Source: Thermoflexaceae bacterium (GTDB lineage Bacteria > Chloroflexota > Dehalococcoidia > Tepidiformales > Tepidiformaceae). From it: 64,000 bases of DNA. Below, piece after piece: positions 16,083 through 25,593 of the stretch. A program made the position numbers and the translations under genes. Every line of letters starts with the position of its first letter. The stretch's first letter is position 1. The stretch spans positions 930,001-994,000 of the forward strand of contig JABTUD010000001.1 in assembly GCA_015075555.1 (NCBI GenBank), in the 5' to 3' direction. The notes beneath the pieces were generated by a model that worked only from the letters and a program-made list of their open reading frames with translations, did not search any database and was not told the origin of the DNA.

Positions 16083-17360
16083 ATGGCCACTTCGACCGCC
16101 ACTGCAAAGGCACTCACCGACGAGAAGCGCTCCCCTTCCGGGGCAATCGTGGCCTCGATGATCGAGTCCGCCGGACGTCTCAAGCTCGATGGAGAGGTTG
16201 TCGAGCTGCTTCGGACATCGTGGAGAGAGATCCACACCCAGCTCCCGGTCCGCATGGACAACAAGAAGCTGCGCATCTTCGAGGGGTACCGCGTACAGCA
16301 CAACGGAGCGCGCGGGCCATACAAGGGTGGCGTTCGCTTCCATCCGCGTGCTGATCTCGACGAGGTGCGCGCGCTCGCAATGCTGATGACCTACAAGTGC
16401 GCCCTGATGGACCTGCCCTTCGGGGGAGCGAAGGGCGGCGTGATGTGCGACCCCGTCCGGATGAGCGAGACCGAGCTGAACCGCCTGACGCGCGCCTACA
16501 CACAGCACATCGGAATGCTGCTGGGTGTGAATCGGGACATCCCGGCGCCGGACATGGGCACCAACGCCCAGACGATGGCCTGGATGATGGATGCCTATGG
16601 CCAGCGTTACGGCTATACCCCCGGGATCGTGACCGGCAAACCGGTTGACCTTGGCGGCAGCTTCGGGCGCGACCAGGCGACGGGACGGGGCGTCGCCACC
16701 TGCATGCGCGAGTACGCCCGCCTCGAAGGGACGAACCCCGCGGAAATCCGCGTCGCCATCCAGGGCTACGGCAACGTCGGTTCCTGGGTCTGCCGGGTAG
16801 CGAGCGAACTCGGCTTTCGCATCATCGCAGTCAGCGATGTGAAGGGCGGGATTCACAACCCTGCCGGCATAGACATCGCTGCCGTGGACCGCTGGTTCAG
16901 CGTTGCGGGCTCGGTGGCCGGCTTCCCCGAGGCGGAACCGATCACCAACGAACAGATCCTCGAAGTCGACTGCGACTACCTGGTCCCGGCGGCTGTGGAG
17001 GAGGTGATCACGGGCGAGAACGCCGGTGCAATTCGCGCTCGCGCCGTCATCGAAGCGGCGAACCACCCCGTGACCCCATCGGGCGATGCTATCCTGGCGG
17101 AGCGCGGCATCCCCGTCCTGCCCGATGTGCTGGTCAATGCCGGGGGCGTGACGGTCTCCTATTTCGAATGGACGCAGAACATCCAGCAATTCCGCTGGTC
17201 ACTGGAGCGGGTCAACCAGGAGCTGGAATCACGCATGGTGACCGTGTTCAACGACCTCATGAGCAGGGTGGCGAGGGACGGGACGCGGCCGCGCCAGGCG
17301 GCCTTCGATATCGCGCTGGAACGAGTTGGCCGGGCGATCATGCTCCGGGGGTTTGTCTAG
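16083..17360 (+). CDS. gdhA: Glutamate dehydrogenase (Glu/Leu/Phe/Val family)
   Basis: This 425-residue NAD(P)-dependent dehydrogenase interconverts 2-oxoglutarate plus ammonia and glutamate. The dimerisation/substrate domain shows GPYKGGVRFHP, TYKCALMDLPFGGAKGGV (catalytic Lys117, substrate Lys105) and the GRDQATGRG entry to the Rossmann domain with GYGNVGSW. GGAGGACC precedes ATG 16083, which is preferred over a slightly longer frame. The length fits the ~420-residue hexameric class. Coenzyme choice cannot be told by eye. It ends tail-to-tail with the following gene, sharing the palindrome CTAG for both stops. Confidence 0.93.
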   Translation: MATSTATAKALTDEKRSPSGAIVASMIESAGRLKLDGEVVELLRTSWREIHTQLPVRMDNKKLRIFEGYRVQHNGARGPYKGGVRFHPRADLDEVRALAMLMTYKCALMDLPFGGAKGGVMCDPVRMSETELNRLTRAYTQHIGMLLGVNRDIPAPDMGTNAQTMAWMMDAYGQRYGYTPGIVTGKPVDLGGSFGRDQATGRGVATCMREYARLEGTNPAEIRVAIQGYGNVGSWVCRVASELGFRIIAVSDVKGGIHNPAGIDIAAVDRWFSVAGSVAGFPEAEPITNEQILEVDCDYLVPAAVEEVITGENAGAIRARAVIEAANHPVTPSGDAILAERGIPVLPDVLVNAGGVTVSYFEWTQNIQQFRWSLERVNQELESRMVTVFNDLMSRVARDGTRPRQAAFDIALERVGRAIMLRGFV

Positions 17361-17929
17361 GAAGGGCTACGGGGGTGGCCGTCCTGCTGCGCGACGGGGT
17401 TGCCAGCCGGTGTTTCCCTGGCGGCCAGGTGCCGCGCCCAGATGGCGTCGCGGGCCCGGGCGCCCCTGCGGTAGCCGGCCTGTCCGCCGATGAGCGGTCC
17501 AAAGAGTTGAGCCAGCAGGTATCCGCCACCAATGAGCATCGCGAATGCGGCTGCGGGGTGCCCCAGCGGGCCCGGGCCCCAGGTCACCATCGTCACAAAC
17601 GCCAGCGAGGCGATGACCAGCCCGGCGAACGCCCCACCGTAGACCCAGCGCGATTCGGTCTTCTGCCTGACCTTGTAGGCCCGCAGGACGTCCTGGGGAA
17701 TCTCAGCCACCGTGCCGGCTTCGGCGATGGATGCCGCGCAGAAGCCGCACTCGGAATCGGATTCACGCAGCCGCCCATAACAGAAGCCGCAGAACCGGCC
17801 TGCGGCGGGGACGCGGTGCGCAAGCCGCTCCTCCATCTTCAATTGCAGACGATCGAGGTAGGGGTAGGGGCTCTCGTACCCGGCGATTCCCCGTAGTTCG
17901 CGATCTTTGTTCCTGGCAGTGCCACCCAT
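17357..17929 (-). CDS. Zinc-ribbon-like membrane protein
   Basis: This 190-residue protein is not assigned to a named family. Two Cys pairs (FCGFCYGRL, ECGFCAAS) at residues ~46-67 form a zinc-ribbon-like site. Two hydrophobic segments follow (~109-125 and ~136-158), then a basic, Ala/Arg-rich tail. The frame is longer, but ATG 17929 starts the domain sensibly. Its stop overlaps the gdhA stop on the other strand. Confidence 0.65.
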   Translation of the reverse strand: MGGTARNKDRELRGIAGYESPYPYLDRLQLKMEERLAHRVPAAGRFCGFCYGRLRESDSECGFCAASIAEAGTVAEIPQDVLRAYKVRQKTESRWVYGGAFAGLVIASLAFVTMVTWGPGPLGHPAAAFAMLIGGGYLLAQLFGPLIGGQAGYRRGARARDAIWARHLAARETPAGNPVAQQDGHPRSPS

Positions 17930-17975
17930 GGAGGTTAGCGAACCACCCCCGTGGCCGGAGGGCAAGGCCGATTGC

Positions 17976-19316
17976 TCACATGGGCTCCGGCGCGCCCGCG
18001 GATCCGCGCCGTCCGGGCATGACCGGGCCCACCTCCATGAGCGCGGCCTCGCCCGCAATGCGGTCGACGTCCCGGAACGAGCGGCTGAGGGCATAGATGA
18101 GCAGTGACAGCGCCACCATCGCGACCGCCGCGGCCCCAACAGCAAAAGGCGCGCCCCACTTCTGGGCGAGGGCGCTGATGGGGACCGTTCCCAGCGGCGT
18201 GAGGCCAAAGGTCATCATCATCAGGCTCATGACGCGGCCGCGGACCGCATCGGGGATGACCATCTGGATGATGGTGTTGTTTACGGTCTGGAAGATGCTG
18301 GCAAAGACATCAGCGATGAGAACCATCACGAGACCGAGGGCGAACCAGGGGCTAAGTGCAAAAAGGAAGAGCGAGCTGCCGAACCCCAGCAGGCTCGCCA
18401 TCATGAGGCGAAGCTTGCGTTGCGGTTCGGGCCTCCAGGCAAGGAAGAAGGCGCCCGCCATTCCACCAAGCCCGGCCGCACCCTGCAACACACCAAGGCC
18501 CCGCGAACCCACGTCCCAGACATCAACGGCGAAAACAACCAGCAGTGCCTGGAAAGGCATGGCAAGAAGCATCGGCAGAATGCCGATCGTCATAAGGACG
18601 CGCACCGGTGGGTCGCCGGCAACGTAGCGGAAGCCTTCGAGGATGTCGTGATAGACGGAGGTATCCCGGTCTCTTGCCGGCGGCGGCGACTTCTCGATGC
18701 GCGACATGGCCGCAAAGGCAAAGCCGTAGACCACTACCGCGACCGCGTAGGTCGCATTGACCCCAACGATCCAGATGAGGAACCCTGCGAGCGCCGGCGC
18801 CACCACCCGGGCGGCGTTCATTGCCCCCATCTGCAGCGCCATCGCATTGCCAAGTCCCCGGCGGCCGACAATGGTGACCACGATCGCCTGGCGCGCCGGC
18901 ATCACGAATGGAAACGTGCAGCCCATGACAAAGACCACGGCGAAGAGGTGCCAGAACTCGAGCCGGCCTGCCAGCAGGAGTGCCAGCACCGCCAGCTCGT
19001 TGAGCATGAGCACTGCCTGCCCAATGAGGATAAGCCGCCGCTTTTCGACGCGGTCGGCGATCACCCCACCAAAAGGGGAAACGATGAGCATGGGAATGGC
19101 GACAGCCAGGTTGATGAGCCCGAGGGCGAAGGCGTTCCGGTTGGTGATGTCGAACGCCAGGTAGGAGCGCACGATCATCTGGCCGTTCATGGCGAAGAAG
19201 AAGGCGCCGTTGCTGAGGTAGAGCCAGCGGAACTGCCTGTTGTGCAGGACAGCGAACCCGGTTGCCCCCGGCTCCGGCCCAAGCGGGGAGACCTCCACCT
19301 TTGCTGCACCGGCCAC
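17976..19316 (-). CDS. MFS transporter, EntS/DUF894-like
   Basis: This 446-residue membrane protein of the major facilitator superfamily resembles the EntS/DUF894 group of exporters. About twelve hydrophobic helices are visible. The loop signature between helices 2 and 3 is FGGVIADRVEKRRLILIGQ. A soluble N-terminal tail precedes the first helix (LYLSNGAFFFAMN). The substrate is unknown; siderophore or drug export is typical of relatives. The neighbouring alpha/beta hydrolase runs in the same direction. Confidence 0.85.
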   Translation of the reverse strand: MAGAAKVEVSPLGPEPGATGFAVLHNRQFRWLYLSNGAFFFAMNGQMIVRSYLAFDITNRNAFALGLINLAVAIPMLIVSPFGGVIADRVEKRRLILIGQAVLMLNELAVLALLLAGRLEFWHLFAVVFVMGCTFPFVMPARQAIVVTIVGRRGLGNAMALQMGAMNAARVVAPALAGFLIWIVGVNATYAVAVVVYGFAFAAMSRIEKSPPPARDRDTSVYHDILEGFRYVAGDPPVRVLMTIGILPMLLAMPFQALLVVFAVDVWDVGSRGLGVLQGAAGLGGMAGAFFLAWRPEPQRKLRLMMASLLGFGSSLFLFALSPWFALGLVMVLIADVFASIFQTVNNTIIQMVIPDAVRGRVMSLMMMTFGLTPLGTVPISALAQKWGAPFAVGAAAVAMVALSLLIYALSRSFRDVDRIAGEAALMEVGPVMPGRRGSAGAPEPM

Positions 19317-19364
19317 CTGGTTAGCTTACGGCCGGGGAGCGGAAGGCGCTGAGCGTGGGAGAGG

Positions 19365-20267
19365 CTACCCCTCCAGGAACTCCCGCACGGTGCGGGCGAA
19401 CGCCTCGGGCTGGTGGAGGGGCACCTGGTGGCCGGAATCGGGGATCTCGGCCAGGCGGCCGTTTGGGAGGCGGCGCACCATCTCGGCCGCGATCTCGGGC
19501 GAAAGCACCTTGCTCTTCGCCGCCCGGATGACCAGCGTGGGGCACTTGATGTGCTCCAGCGACTCCCACAGGTAGGGGATTTCGGCGATGGCGCCGCGGC
19601 CCGTGGCTTCGTGGATGGCCGGGTCGAAGCGGAAAACCAGGTTCCCCGTCTCCTCATCAAGAGCGAGTCCCGCGGCCACCTGGCGCATGAGGAACTCTTT
19701 CGAGGCTCCCGGGTACATCCCGGCGTAGTGCTCAAGCGCTTCCGCCTCGGTGCCGAAGCCGGGCGCCTTGCGCGATTCGCCCGTGGTTCGGCGGATGCCG
19801 CGCGCGCCCTGGTCGGCCATCTGCGGGCCCATGTCGGCGAGCACGAGATGCTTCAGGCGGTGGCTGTGGTCGCGCGCGTAGCACATGGCAACCCGGCTCC
19901 CGATCGAGTGTGCGACAAGGTCGAAGGCTTCGAAATCGAGCTCGCGCACGAAGTCGCGCAGGTCCATGGCGAAAGCCCAGACGAGGTAGCTGCCGGGCGC
20001 ATGCTCACTCTCGCCGTGCCCGCGCAGGTCGGACGCGTACACCGCATGGCCAGGCGACAGGCGCTCGGCGATGTGCTCCCAGTAGCGGGCGTTGTTCATG
20101 AGGCCATGGAGGAGCACAACCGGGTCGCCGCCGTCCACGCCCCAGCGCAGGTAGTGGCAGCGCAGACCATGGAGCGTGAGGTAGCCATCGTGCCCGGCGC
20201 CTGGGTTTGCCGATTTGTTCAATCGCTCCTCCATGCCGTGCTGTCGCCGCAGGGGCGGCCCCGCCAT
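19365..20267 (-). CDS. Alpha/beta hydrolase
   Basis: This protein of about 300 residues has the alpha/beta-hydrolase fold. Oxyanion motif HGLMNNARYW, nucleophile elbow VAHSIGSR (Ser) and catalytic GHQVP His near the C-terminus are visible, with an acid residue between. The substrate is unknown (ester, lactone or epoxide). Start assignment is uncertain: 20267 has GGAGA close to the ATG and 20234 is an alternative. The gene lies 49 bp upstream of the MFS exporter gene. Confidence 0.8.
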   Translation of the reverse strand: MAGPPLRRQHGMEERLNKSANPGAGHDGYLTLHGLRCHYLRWGVDGGDPVVLLHGLMNNARYWEHIAERLSPGHAVYASDLRGHGESEHAPGSYLVWAFAMDLRDFVRELDFEAFDLVAHSIGSRVAMCYARDHSHRLKHLVLADMGPQMADQGARGIRRTTGESRKAPGFGTEAEALEHYAGMYPGASKEFLMRQVAAGLALDEETGNLVFRFDPAIHEATGRGAIAEIPYLWESLEHIKCPTLVIRAAKSKVLSPEIAAEMVRRLPNGRLAEIPDSGHQVPLHQPEAFARTVREFLEG

Positions 20268-20379
20268 TCTCCGCAGGTGCCGGGTGAATGTCGATGGGGC
20301 GACATTGGTGTGTGAGGAAGCGAAGGAGGCTCTCCGCGTTGAGTCGGCGAGCCTCCATGGGAGAACGGCAGGGTGAGCG

Positions 20380-20694
20380 TCAGCGGCGGGCGGCGGCTGC
20401 GGGGATCCCGCGGGTGGTCGCTGAGAGGCCTTCCAGGACGTCGAACTGCTCGAGGCGGAAGTCCGAAAAAGCCGGGTTGCTCGTTATGGCGGCGACGATC
20501 GGCCCGGCAGCATACGCGTCAAGGCCGGACTGGTCGCGAAATATGTAGATGCCGCCAAAGTAGTCGCCGTCGTGGATCCAGGTCTTCGAGATGAGGCCGG
20601 GGGTCCCAGCGATCGCGACCGCCACATCGCCCCAGGGTGTCTCCAGGTCTGCCAGGGGCAGCGTTGACTTGAACCGGACGCTGAGGACTCGCAT
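20380..20694 (-). CDS. YdhR-like putative monooxygenase
   Basis: This 104-residue protein resembles the small YdhR/dimeric alpha-beta barrel (ferredoxin-fold) family, whose members are suspected cofactor-free monooxygenases. Features are a short first strand (MRVLSVRFKSTLPL), GGIYIFRDQSGLDAYAAG and PAFSDFRLEQFDVLEGLS. AAAGGAGAATCCC before ATG 20694 supports the start. The fold is fairly clear, but the substrate is unknown. Confidence 0.7.
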   Translation of the reverse strand: MRVLSVRFKSTLPLADLETPWGDVAVAIAGTPGLISKTWIHDGDYFGGIYIFRDQSGLDAYAAGPIVAAITSNPAFSDFRLEQFDVLEGLSATTRGIPAAAARR

Positions 20695-20731
20695 GGGATT
20701 CTCCTTTCGTGTTCGTGGAGTGAATGCTGAC

Positions 20732-20763
20732 CCATCCCGCGGGGCCGCGGCCCCGCGGGATGG
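20732..20763. terminator. Perfect 32-nt palindrome downstream of HAF gene
   Basis: Bases 20732-20763 form a perfect palindrome with half-site CCATCCCGCGGGGCC. It lies between the end of the HAF-repeat gene (20780) and the YdhR-like start. No T-run follows, so it may be a Rho-type or processing hairpin, or a protein-binding palindrome, rather than a classical terminator. Confidence 0.5.
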
Positions 20764-20779
20764 CCAGTTCGCTTGCCGG

Positions 20780-21946
20780 CTACCTGGCTCGATGGCGCTT
20801 CCGCGACCCCAGTGCGGCGAGGGCCGAAGCGCCGAGGACGACGAGGACGAGTCCCGCGGCCGCAAGGACTGCCGGGCCGGCGGGCGGCTCTTGCGCCAGT
20901 CCCGCATTGCCAGTGCTCGGGGGCGCGGGCGCTGCCGGGGCAGGCGCAGTGGCGGGTACGGAGGCGGGCGCAGCGATGAAGGCGTGGGTGCCCCCACCCG
21001 CGTCGATGTACGTGCCCACAAGTTGTCCGCTGGTATTGATGCCTCGCAAGATCGTCTGGGTGGCGTTCGGAACGTCGACCAGGGTGAAGTTCCATTTCGC
21101 CGGGTCTAAGCTTCCCCCCGTCATGGCTACGAATCCGTGCTGGTTCCACGTCTTGTCGACGAGGGTCTTGTAGGTGCCCACGATGGCCATGTCCGGCGAC
21201 TGCCGGATGCCAAGCGCGTTGGTGCTTAGCTGGCCCGGAACATCGAAGGAAATGGTCTTGCCGCCGCTCACCATGTAGCCATGCCAGCTGTCCATTCCGG
21301 TCCCGCCAGCACGATACGAGCCGACCATGGTCTTGCCGTCGGGGGTCGCACCGTAGTGCATGGCGAAGGCAGCGCCAGCGACGGGGTATTCAAAACGGGC
21401 CGCACCCCCGGGTCCGACGCTGTAGCCGAACATTGCGGTGATGGGCGCCCCGTCGTGGAAGCAACCGAAAACGGTGCGATCGTTGGCGATGGCGTACCCG
21501 CCTCCCGACATGGTGTGGCCTTCTTCCGGGTAGTCTACGGTCGACCACTTGCCATCGCTGGTGAGCAGGAAGCCGTGGACGTTCCCGGCCGGGGCCGGTG
21601 CCTTCAGCGAGTAGAGGCCCGTGATGTCGCCGGCATCGTTGACGGCATTTGCCTGGGTCCAGGCGACGTTGTCACCGGGGAAGTCGAGCGTGGAGTACTT
21701 CCCGGCACGGAGGACGAAGCCGTGGAACTGCGCGGTGGAGTCGACGTAGTAGCCGACGATGTCCCCGCTGGCGTTGTTGCCCATCCCAAACGTCTTGCTG
21801 GAATTGGGGAAGTCGAGCGTGGTGAAGGTGTAACCCTGGCTGGTGGCGTTCGCGGGCAGTGAAAGCGAGACCAGGGCTCCGAGGCCGATAGAGATGAGGG
21901 CCAGCGCGAACGCCAGCCTCGTTCCCGGCAAGTTTTTCCGAAACAT
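20780..21946 (-). CDS. Secreted HAF-repeat protein with C-terminal anchor
   Basis: This 388-residue protein has an N-terminal signal peptide (positive MFRKNLPGTR then a hydrophobic stretch ending LPANATS). The body is built of repeats typical of extracellular HAF-family proteins: FTTLDFP, NNASGDIVGYY, HGFVLRAGKYSTLDFPG, DAGDITGLYS, each beta-rich. Near residue 342, PPSTGN is followed by a hydrophobic stretch and a basic RKRHRAR tail, like an LPXTG-type sorting signal. AGGAGAGGGGA before ATG 21946 sets the start. The upstream intergenic region carries a conserved leader. The role is unknown; surface display is inferred. Confidence 0.75.
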   Translation of the reverse strand: MFRKNLPGTRLAFALALISIGLGALVSLSLPANATSQGYTFTTLDFPNSSKTFGMGNNASGDIVGYYVDSTAQFHGFVLRAGKYSTLDFPGDNVAWTQANAVNDAGDITGLYSLKAPAPAGNVHGFLLTSDGKWSTVDYPEEGHTMSGGGYAIANDRTVFGCFHDGAPITAMFGYSVGPGGAARFEYPVAGAAFAMHYGATPDGKTMVGSYRAGGTGMDSWHGYMVSGGKTISFDVPGQLSTNALGIRQSPDMAIVGTYKTLVDKTWNQHGFVAMTGGSLDPAKWNFTLVDVPNATQTILRGINTSGQLVGTYIDAGGGTHAFIAAPASVPATAPAPAAPAPPSTGNAGLAQEPPAGPAVLAAAGLVLVVLGASALAALGSRKRHRAR

Positions 21947-22185
21947 TCCCCTCTCCTTGCGGGATACGCCTCCCGCGGGGGCTATGGCCGCGGTCTCCAG
22001 GCACGCCGGCCAGTCACCGCGACAACGGAATAGCGTGGGTCTCCGCAGCCTCGTCGCTGCAGCTGGTTCGACCATGTGCGCTCCTTCGGAGACCAGGGGC
22101 GGCTACGTGGGCCGCCGCGTCACGCTCGCCCGGGCGGCTGGCGTGATCGCGAGGTGGGGCCCAGGCCTCCGTTGCCTTATTGACC

Positions 22186-22294
22186 GGTTGCCCGCCGGGT
22201 GCCAGGGCCCCTGGCCTTCACATCCGGCGAGCCAACCAGCCGCTGTGAAGTTTCTGCCGCTGGGAGCGCTCTCGCTTCCGTGGAACTGTGCAAA
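22186..22294 (-). promoter_or_regulatory. Conserved leader element A, upstream of HAF gene
   Basis: Minus-strand reading gives TTGCACAGTTCCACGGAAGC, a hairpin AGCG-AGAG-CGCT, then an 8-bp stem CTCGCCGG/CCGGCGGG enclosing a GCCAGGG hairpin, ending GGGCAACC. The same layout occurs upstream of the EGNAIL gene at 26314-26421, with changed hairpin sequences but kept pairing. It is 240 nt upstream of the HAF start. No known riboswitch class is recognised. It could be a structured 5' UTR or a protein-binding region. Confidence 0.55.
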
Positions 22295-22378
22295 GTACGG
22301 CAGATGCGTGAAGGCACGCGACTGCCTCTCATGGCACTAACTACGTACTTGAACGGGGACCGGTTGGCCCGGCGAGAG

Positions 22379-25300
22379 TCAGGCGCCAGGTGCGCCGATA
22401 TGGTGGACGAGCGCGTAGGAGGCGGCCTGTGCGCGCCCGTGGCAGCCAGTCTTCAGGTAGATATTGGCGATGTGGCGCTCGACCGTGCGCACACTGAGGA
22501 CGAGCTGCTCGCCGATCTCCTTGCTGCTCCGGCCCAGGGCAAGCAGGCCCAGGATCTCCGCCTCGCGGGGCGTCAGGCCATCGGGGAGAGCAGCAGCGGG
22601 CGCCCCTGCGCCATCGCCACAGAGCTCGCGAGCCAGGGCATCGAGGCGTTCGAACCATGGCCCGCCGGCGCCAATCCGCTGATACACGGCCCGGGCGCAC
22701 TCCAGCTTCTCCATCACGAACGCGCGCCGCGCCCGTCCCCGGTGCGACCGCCGTCCGAGCCGCGCCCAGACCTCATAGGCCTCTGCTTCATCCCAGGGCA
22801 GGGAAAGCTCACGAAACACCCGCAGGGCGTGCTCGAAGTGCGTCGCGGCCACAGCCAACTGCCCCTGCGACGCCGCCTGGGCGGCTTCGGCAAGCGCAGC
22901 CCGGCCGGCCAGGCCGCGCCAATCCTCACCTGCGGCCAGGATCTCGCGTATGCGCCGGAGGCGCCGCTCGGCCCCGGCGGCCTCGCCGGCCTCGGCGTCA
23001 AGGAGGGCCAGCTCGGCGCAGGCCTGGAACTCGAACTTCAGCGCACCGCTGCGGACAGCAACGGCAAGCGATTCTTCAGCAACCGAACGGGCAAGCGCGG
23101 CATCGCCTATACCACGGGCCAGCCTCGCAACCCAGGTATTTGCGAAGACCAGGACAGAATTGCTGCCCGCCTCGCGCCAATGCTGCCGCCGCTGGGCGAA
23201 TTGTGCCATCGACTCGTTCAACTCCCCCTCGTACCAGTGAAGCAGGAGCATGGCGAGAAGACCGGGCTCTGTCCCCGGGTTGAATCGCCCGAACTCGTGG
23301 AGCGAACCGGGAGTCCGCTGCAGCATCTCTTTCAGTGCAGCGAGTTCCCCGGCAAGGAAGAGGTCGTAGGCATAGAAGGTCGATAGGAACTGACCTTGAG
23401 CATCCTTGATCCGCTCGTGCTTCGTCCGCGCAGCCCGAGGGTCAAGCAGTTCGAGGCTCTGTAGCCCGCAGCAGTTGGCGGTGTAGTTCGCCATCAGGAG
23501 CCGCGAGAGCTGGTACGACCCGGTGTCGCCAGATGTGGCGGCGTCGTGCGCACTGCTATAGCCGAGGAGGTATTCGTGCCAGCGCTCGGGCCATTGATTC
23601 ACAACGAGACCCTTCTGGGCGGCAGCCTCATCGCAGGCAAGCTGCTCAAGCTCAAGTCCCCTGGCCAGGTAGCCTTGCAGGGCCAGGTAATGTCCCTCAA
23701 GGGACTTCGCTCCGATCCGAAGAAAGCCGTTGTCCAGGCTATCCGCGATCCCGTGCAACCGGCTGATGGACTTCAGCATCTCATCGAAGCTGCCCTGCAG
23801 GGCGTGGGACTCCGCGTGGCCAAGGGCGGTGTAGATCTCGCCGAGTTCGACATTATCCGGGCCATCTCCAAGGATCTTCTCGGCCGCCCTGAGATACTCC
23901 ACGGCGGCGGCAAAATCGAACCCGGATGTCGGATAGGCAAGGCTTCGCCCGGCACGCGCACGGGCACGGGCCGACCCCACCATATCGCCGGCACTCTCGT
24001 ACAGCGCACTTGCCTGCTCGTAGTACTGAACGCAGGTGTGCACTTCGAGGCTGCTCAGGAAGCCGAGGTCGCCGATTCCCTCAAGGAGACGAGCGCGCCT
24101 CACCGGCTGCTCGCCGGATTGCGTCATGCAGTTCGCGGCCGCTTCCCAGTACTTCGCTCCTTCTTCCCAGGCGGCCAGCATGATGGCGGCATCGCCAGCG
24201 CGCAGGAAATGCTCCGTTGCTCGCCCGTGATGTGCGCACGCTCTCCAGTGGTGGGCAATTTCGGCCGGGTTGATCCCGGTTCTGGCCGAAGCCAATGCCT
24301 CAAGCGCCTCCGCGGCCGTCATATGGAGGTCCTGGCGGCGGGGAACGCTCAGACCGTCGTACACCGTCCGGCGCACAAGTGCATGGTCAAAGGCGTATCC
24401 CTCGTCCTCCGGGTGAACCATGCCGGCGCGCTCCGCTTCCTCCACAGCGCCGATGAGGGCCGCCCGCTCGAGCCCGCTCGTCGCCATCAACGCGTCCATG
24501 GCGAATGTGTCACCGAGCACCGCCCCGGCCTCCAGCGCTCGCACGGTCGCCTCCTGGAGCCGGGAGAGCCTTTGCCCGAGAACCTGGCGGACGCTCTCGG
24601 GGATTGTCCCGACGGCGCCGCCGGGAGCAACGGAGAGGTCCGTTCCCCGTTCGATCTGGTGGCGGACGACCTCTTCAACGAAGAAGGGATTGCCGGCTGT
24701 GTCGTGGTGGAGGCTGCGGACGAACGCGATGGAAGCGGGCGCACCAGTCATTGCCGCTACGAGGCTCCCCGTTTCGGACTCATTGAGGGGTGGGACCTGG
24801 ATGACTTCGCACAGGTGTTCGCGCCGCATGTCAGCGACCGTGTCGTGAAGTGCCGTCCCGGGAGTGAGGGCCGAGGTCCGATAGGAGCCTGCCACCAACA
24901 TGGGCGCGCCCGCGAGCCTGTTGGCGAGGTGCCTGAGCAGCAGGATGCTGGTCCTGTCGGCCCATTGCAGGTCATCGAGCACAACGAGCAACCCGCTGGA
25001 TTCGGACCCGCGGGCCAGTTCCGAGAGGAACGTGGCGACGGCTTCGAACAGCCTGAAACGCTCAGCGGCCGGGGGCAGGGTCCGTGAGGCGGGCAGGTCC
25101 AGGGCGCCTGTTCTCGCCTCTGGCAGCAGGGGCAGCAACTCCGGCGCTCCCGCTGCAAGGGCCGCCAGGGCTGCCTCGGAGGCACGGTCACAGGCCGCGC
25201 GCAGCACCTCCACGAAGGGGAGATAGGGCGGCATTCCCTCCGTGTCGTACGCCCGCCCTGCAAGGGCCTGCCATCGCAGACGCTGCGCCTCACGGGCCAA

Positions 25301-25492
25301 CTCCTGCAGCAGTCGCGACTTCCCGATGCCCGGCTCACCGGCCAGGAGGACGACCCTCCCTTCTCCGCGCGCCCCGGCCTCCAGTGCCTCACGGAGGGAG
25401 GCCATCTCTCGTTCCCGTCCAACAAGACCGGCACGTGGAGGAGCCTGCCGGGCCATTGTTCTCAAACCCCGGTTCGTCATGTCCCCAGCCAT
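22379..25492 (-). CDS. LAL-type LuxR family transcriptional regulator 1
   Basis: This protein of about 1,037 residues is a large ATP-binding LuxR (LAL) regulator. An N-terminal STAND-type NTPase domain has Walker A GEPGIGKS at residues 52-59 and a Walker B LLVVLDDLQWAD. A long TPR-like helical array (~430-900) follows. The C-terminal LuxR helix-turn-helix (~970-1030) contains LTPREAEILGLLALG and KEIGEQLVLSVRTVERHIAN. LAL proteins sense a ligand or partner and activate nearby promoters. Alternative starts at M5 and M13 are possible. The HAF gene and leader A lie directly downstream. It is a paralogue of 26491-29556. Confidence 0.88.
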   Translation of the reverse strand: MAGDMTNRGLRTMARQAPPRAGLVGREREMASLREALEAGARGEGRVVLLAGEPGIGKSRLLQELAREAQRLRWQALAGRAYDTEGMPPYLPFVEVLRAACDRASEAALAALAAGAPELLPLLPEARTGALDLPASRTLPPAAERFRLFEAVATFLSELARGSESSGLLVVLDDLQWADRTSILLLRHLANRLAGAPMLVAGSYRTSALTPGTALHDTVADMRREHLCEVIQVPPLNESETGSLVAAMTGAPASIAFVRSLHHDTAGNPFFVEEVVRHQIERGTDLSVAPGGAVGTIPESVRQVLGQRLSRLQEATVRALEAGAVLGDTFAMDALMATSGLERAALIGAVEEAERAGMVHPEDEGYAFDHALVRRTVYDGLSVPRRQDLHMTAAEALEALASARTGINPAEIAHHWRACAHHGRATEHFLRAGDAAIMLAAWEEGAKYWEAAANCMTQSGEQPVRRARLLEGIGDLGFLSSLEVHTCVQYYEQASALYESAGDMVGSARARARAGRSLAYPTSGFDFAAAVEYLRAAEKILGDGPDNVELGEIYTALGHAESHALQGSFDEMLKSISRLHGIADSLDNGFLRIGAKSLEGHYLALQGYLARGLELEQLACDEAAAQKGLVVNQWPERWHEYLLGYSSAHDAATSGDTGSYQLSRLLMANYTANCCGLQSLELLDPRAARTKHERIKDAQGQFLSTFYAYDLFLAGELAALKEMLQRTPGSLHEFGRFNPGTEPGLLAMLLLHWYEGELNESMAQFAQRRQHWREAGSNSVLVFANTWVARLARGIGDAALARSVAEESLAVAVRSGALKFEFQACAELALLDAEAGEAAGAERRLRRIREILAAGEDWRGLAGRAALAEAAQAASQGQLAVAATHFEHALRVFRELSLPWDEAEAYEVWARLGRRSHRGRARRAFVMEKLECARAVYQRIGAGGPWFERLDALARELCGDGAGAPAAALPDGLTPREAEILGLLALGRSSKEIGEQLVLSVRTVERHIANIYLKTGCHGRAQAASYALVHHIGAPGA

Positions 25493-25593
25493 GATTGCCC
25501 ACCTCCTGGTTTGGCTGCGATACCACCAGCAGCATACACCTCATTGCAAGCGGTCCGGCCGGGCTGGTGCAGGTCGCACTCTTCCATTCGAAA

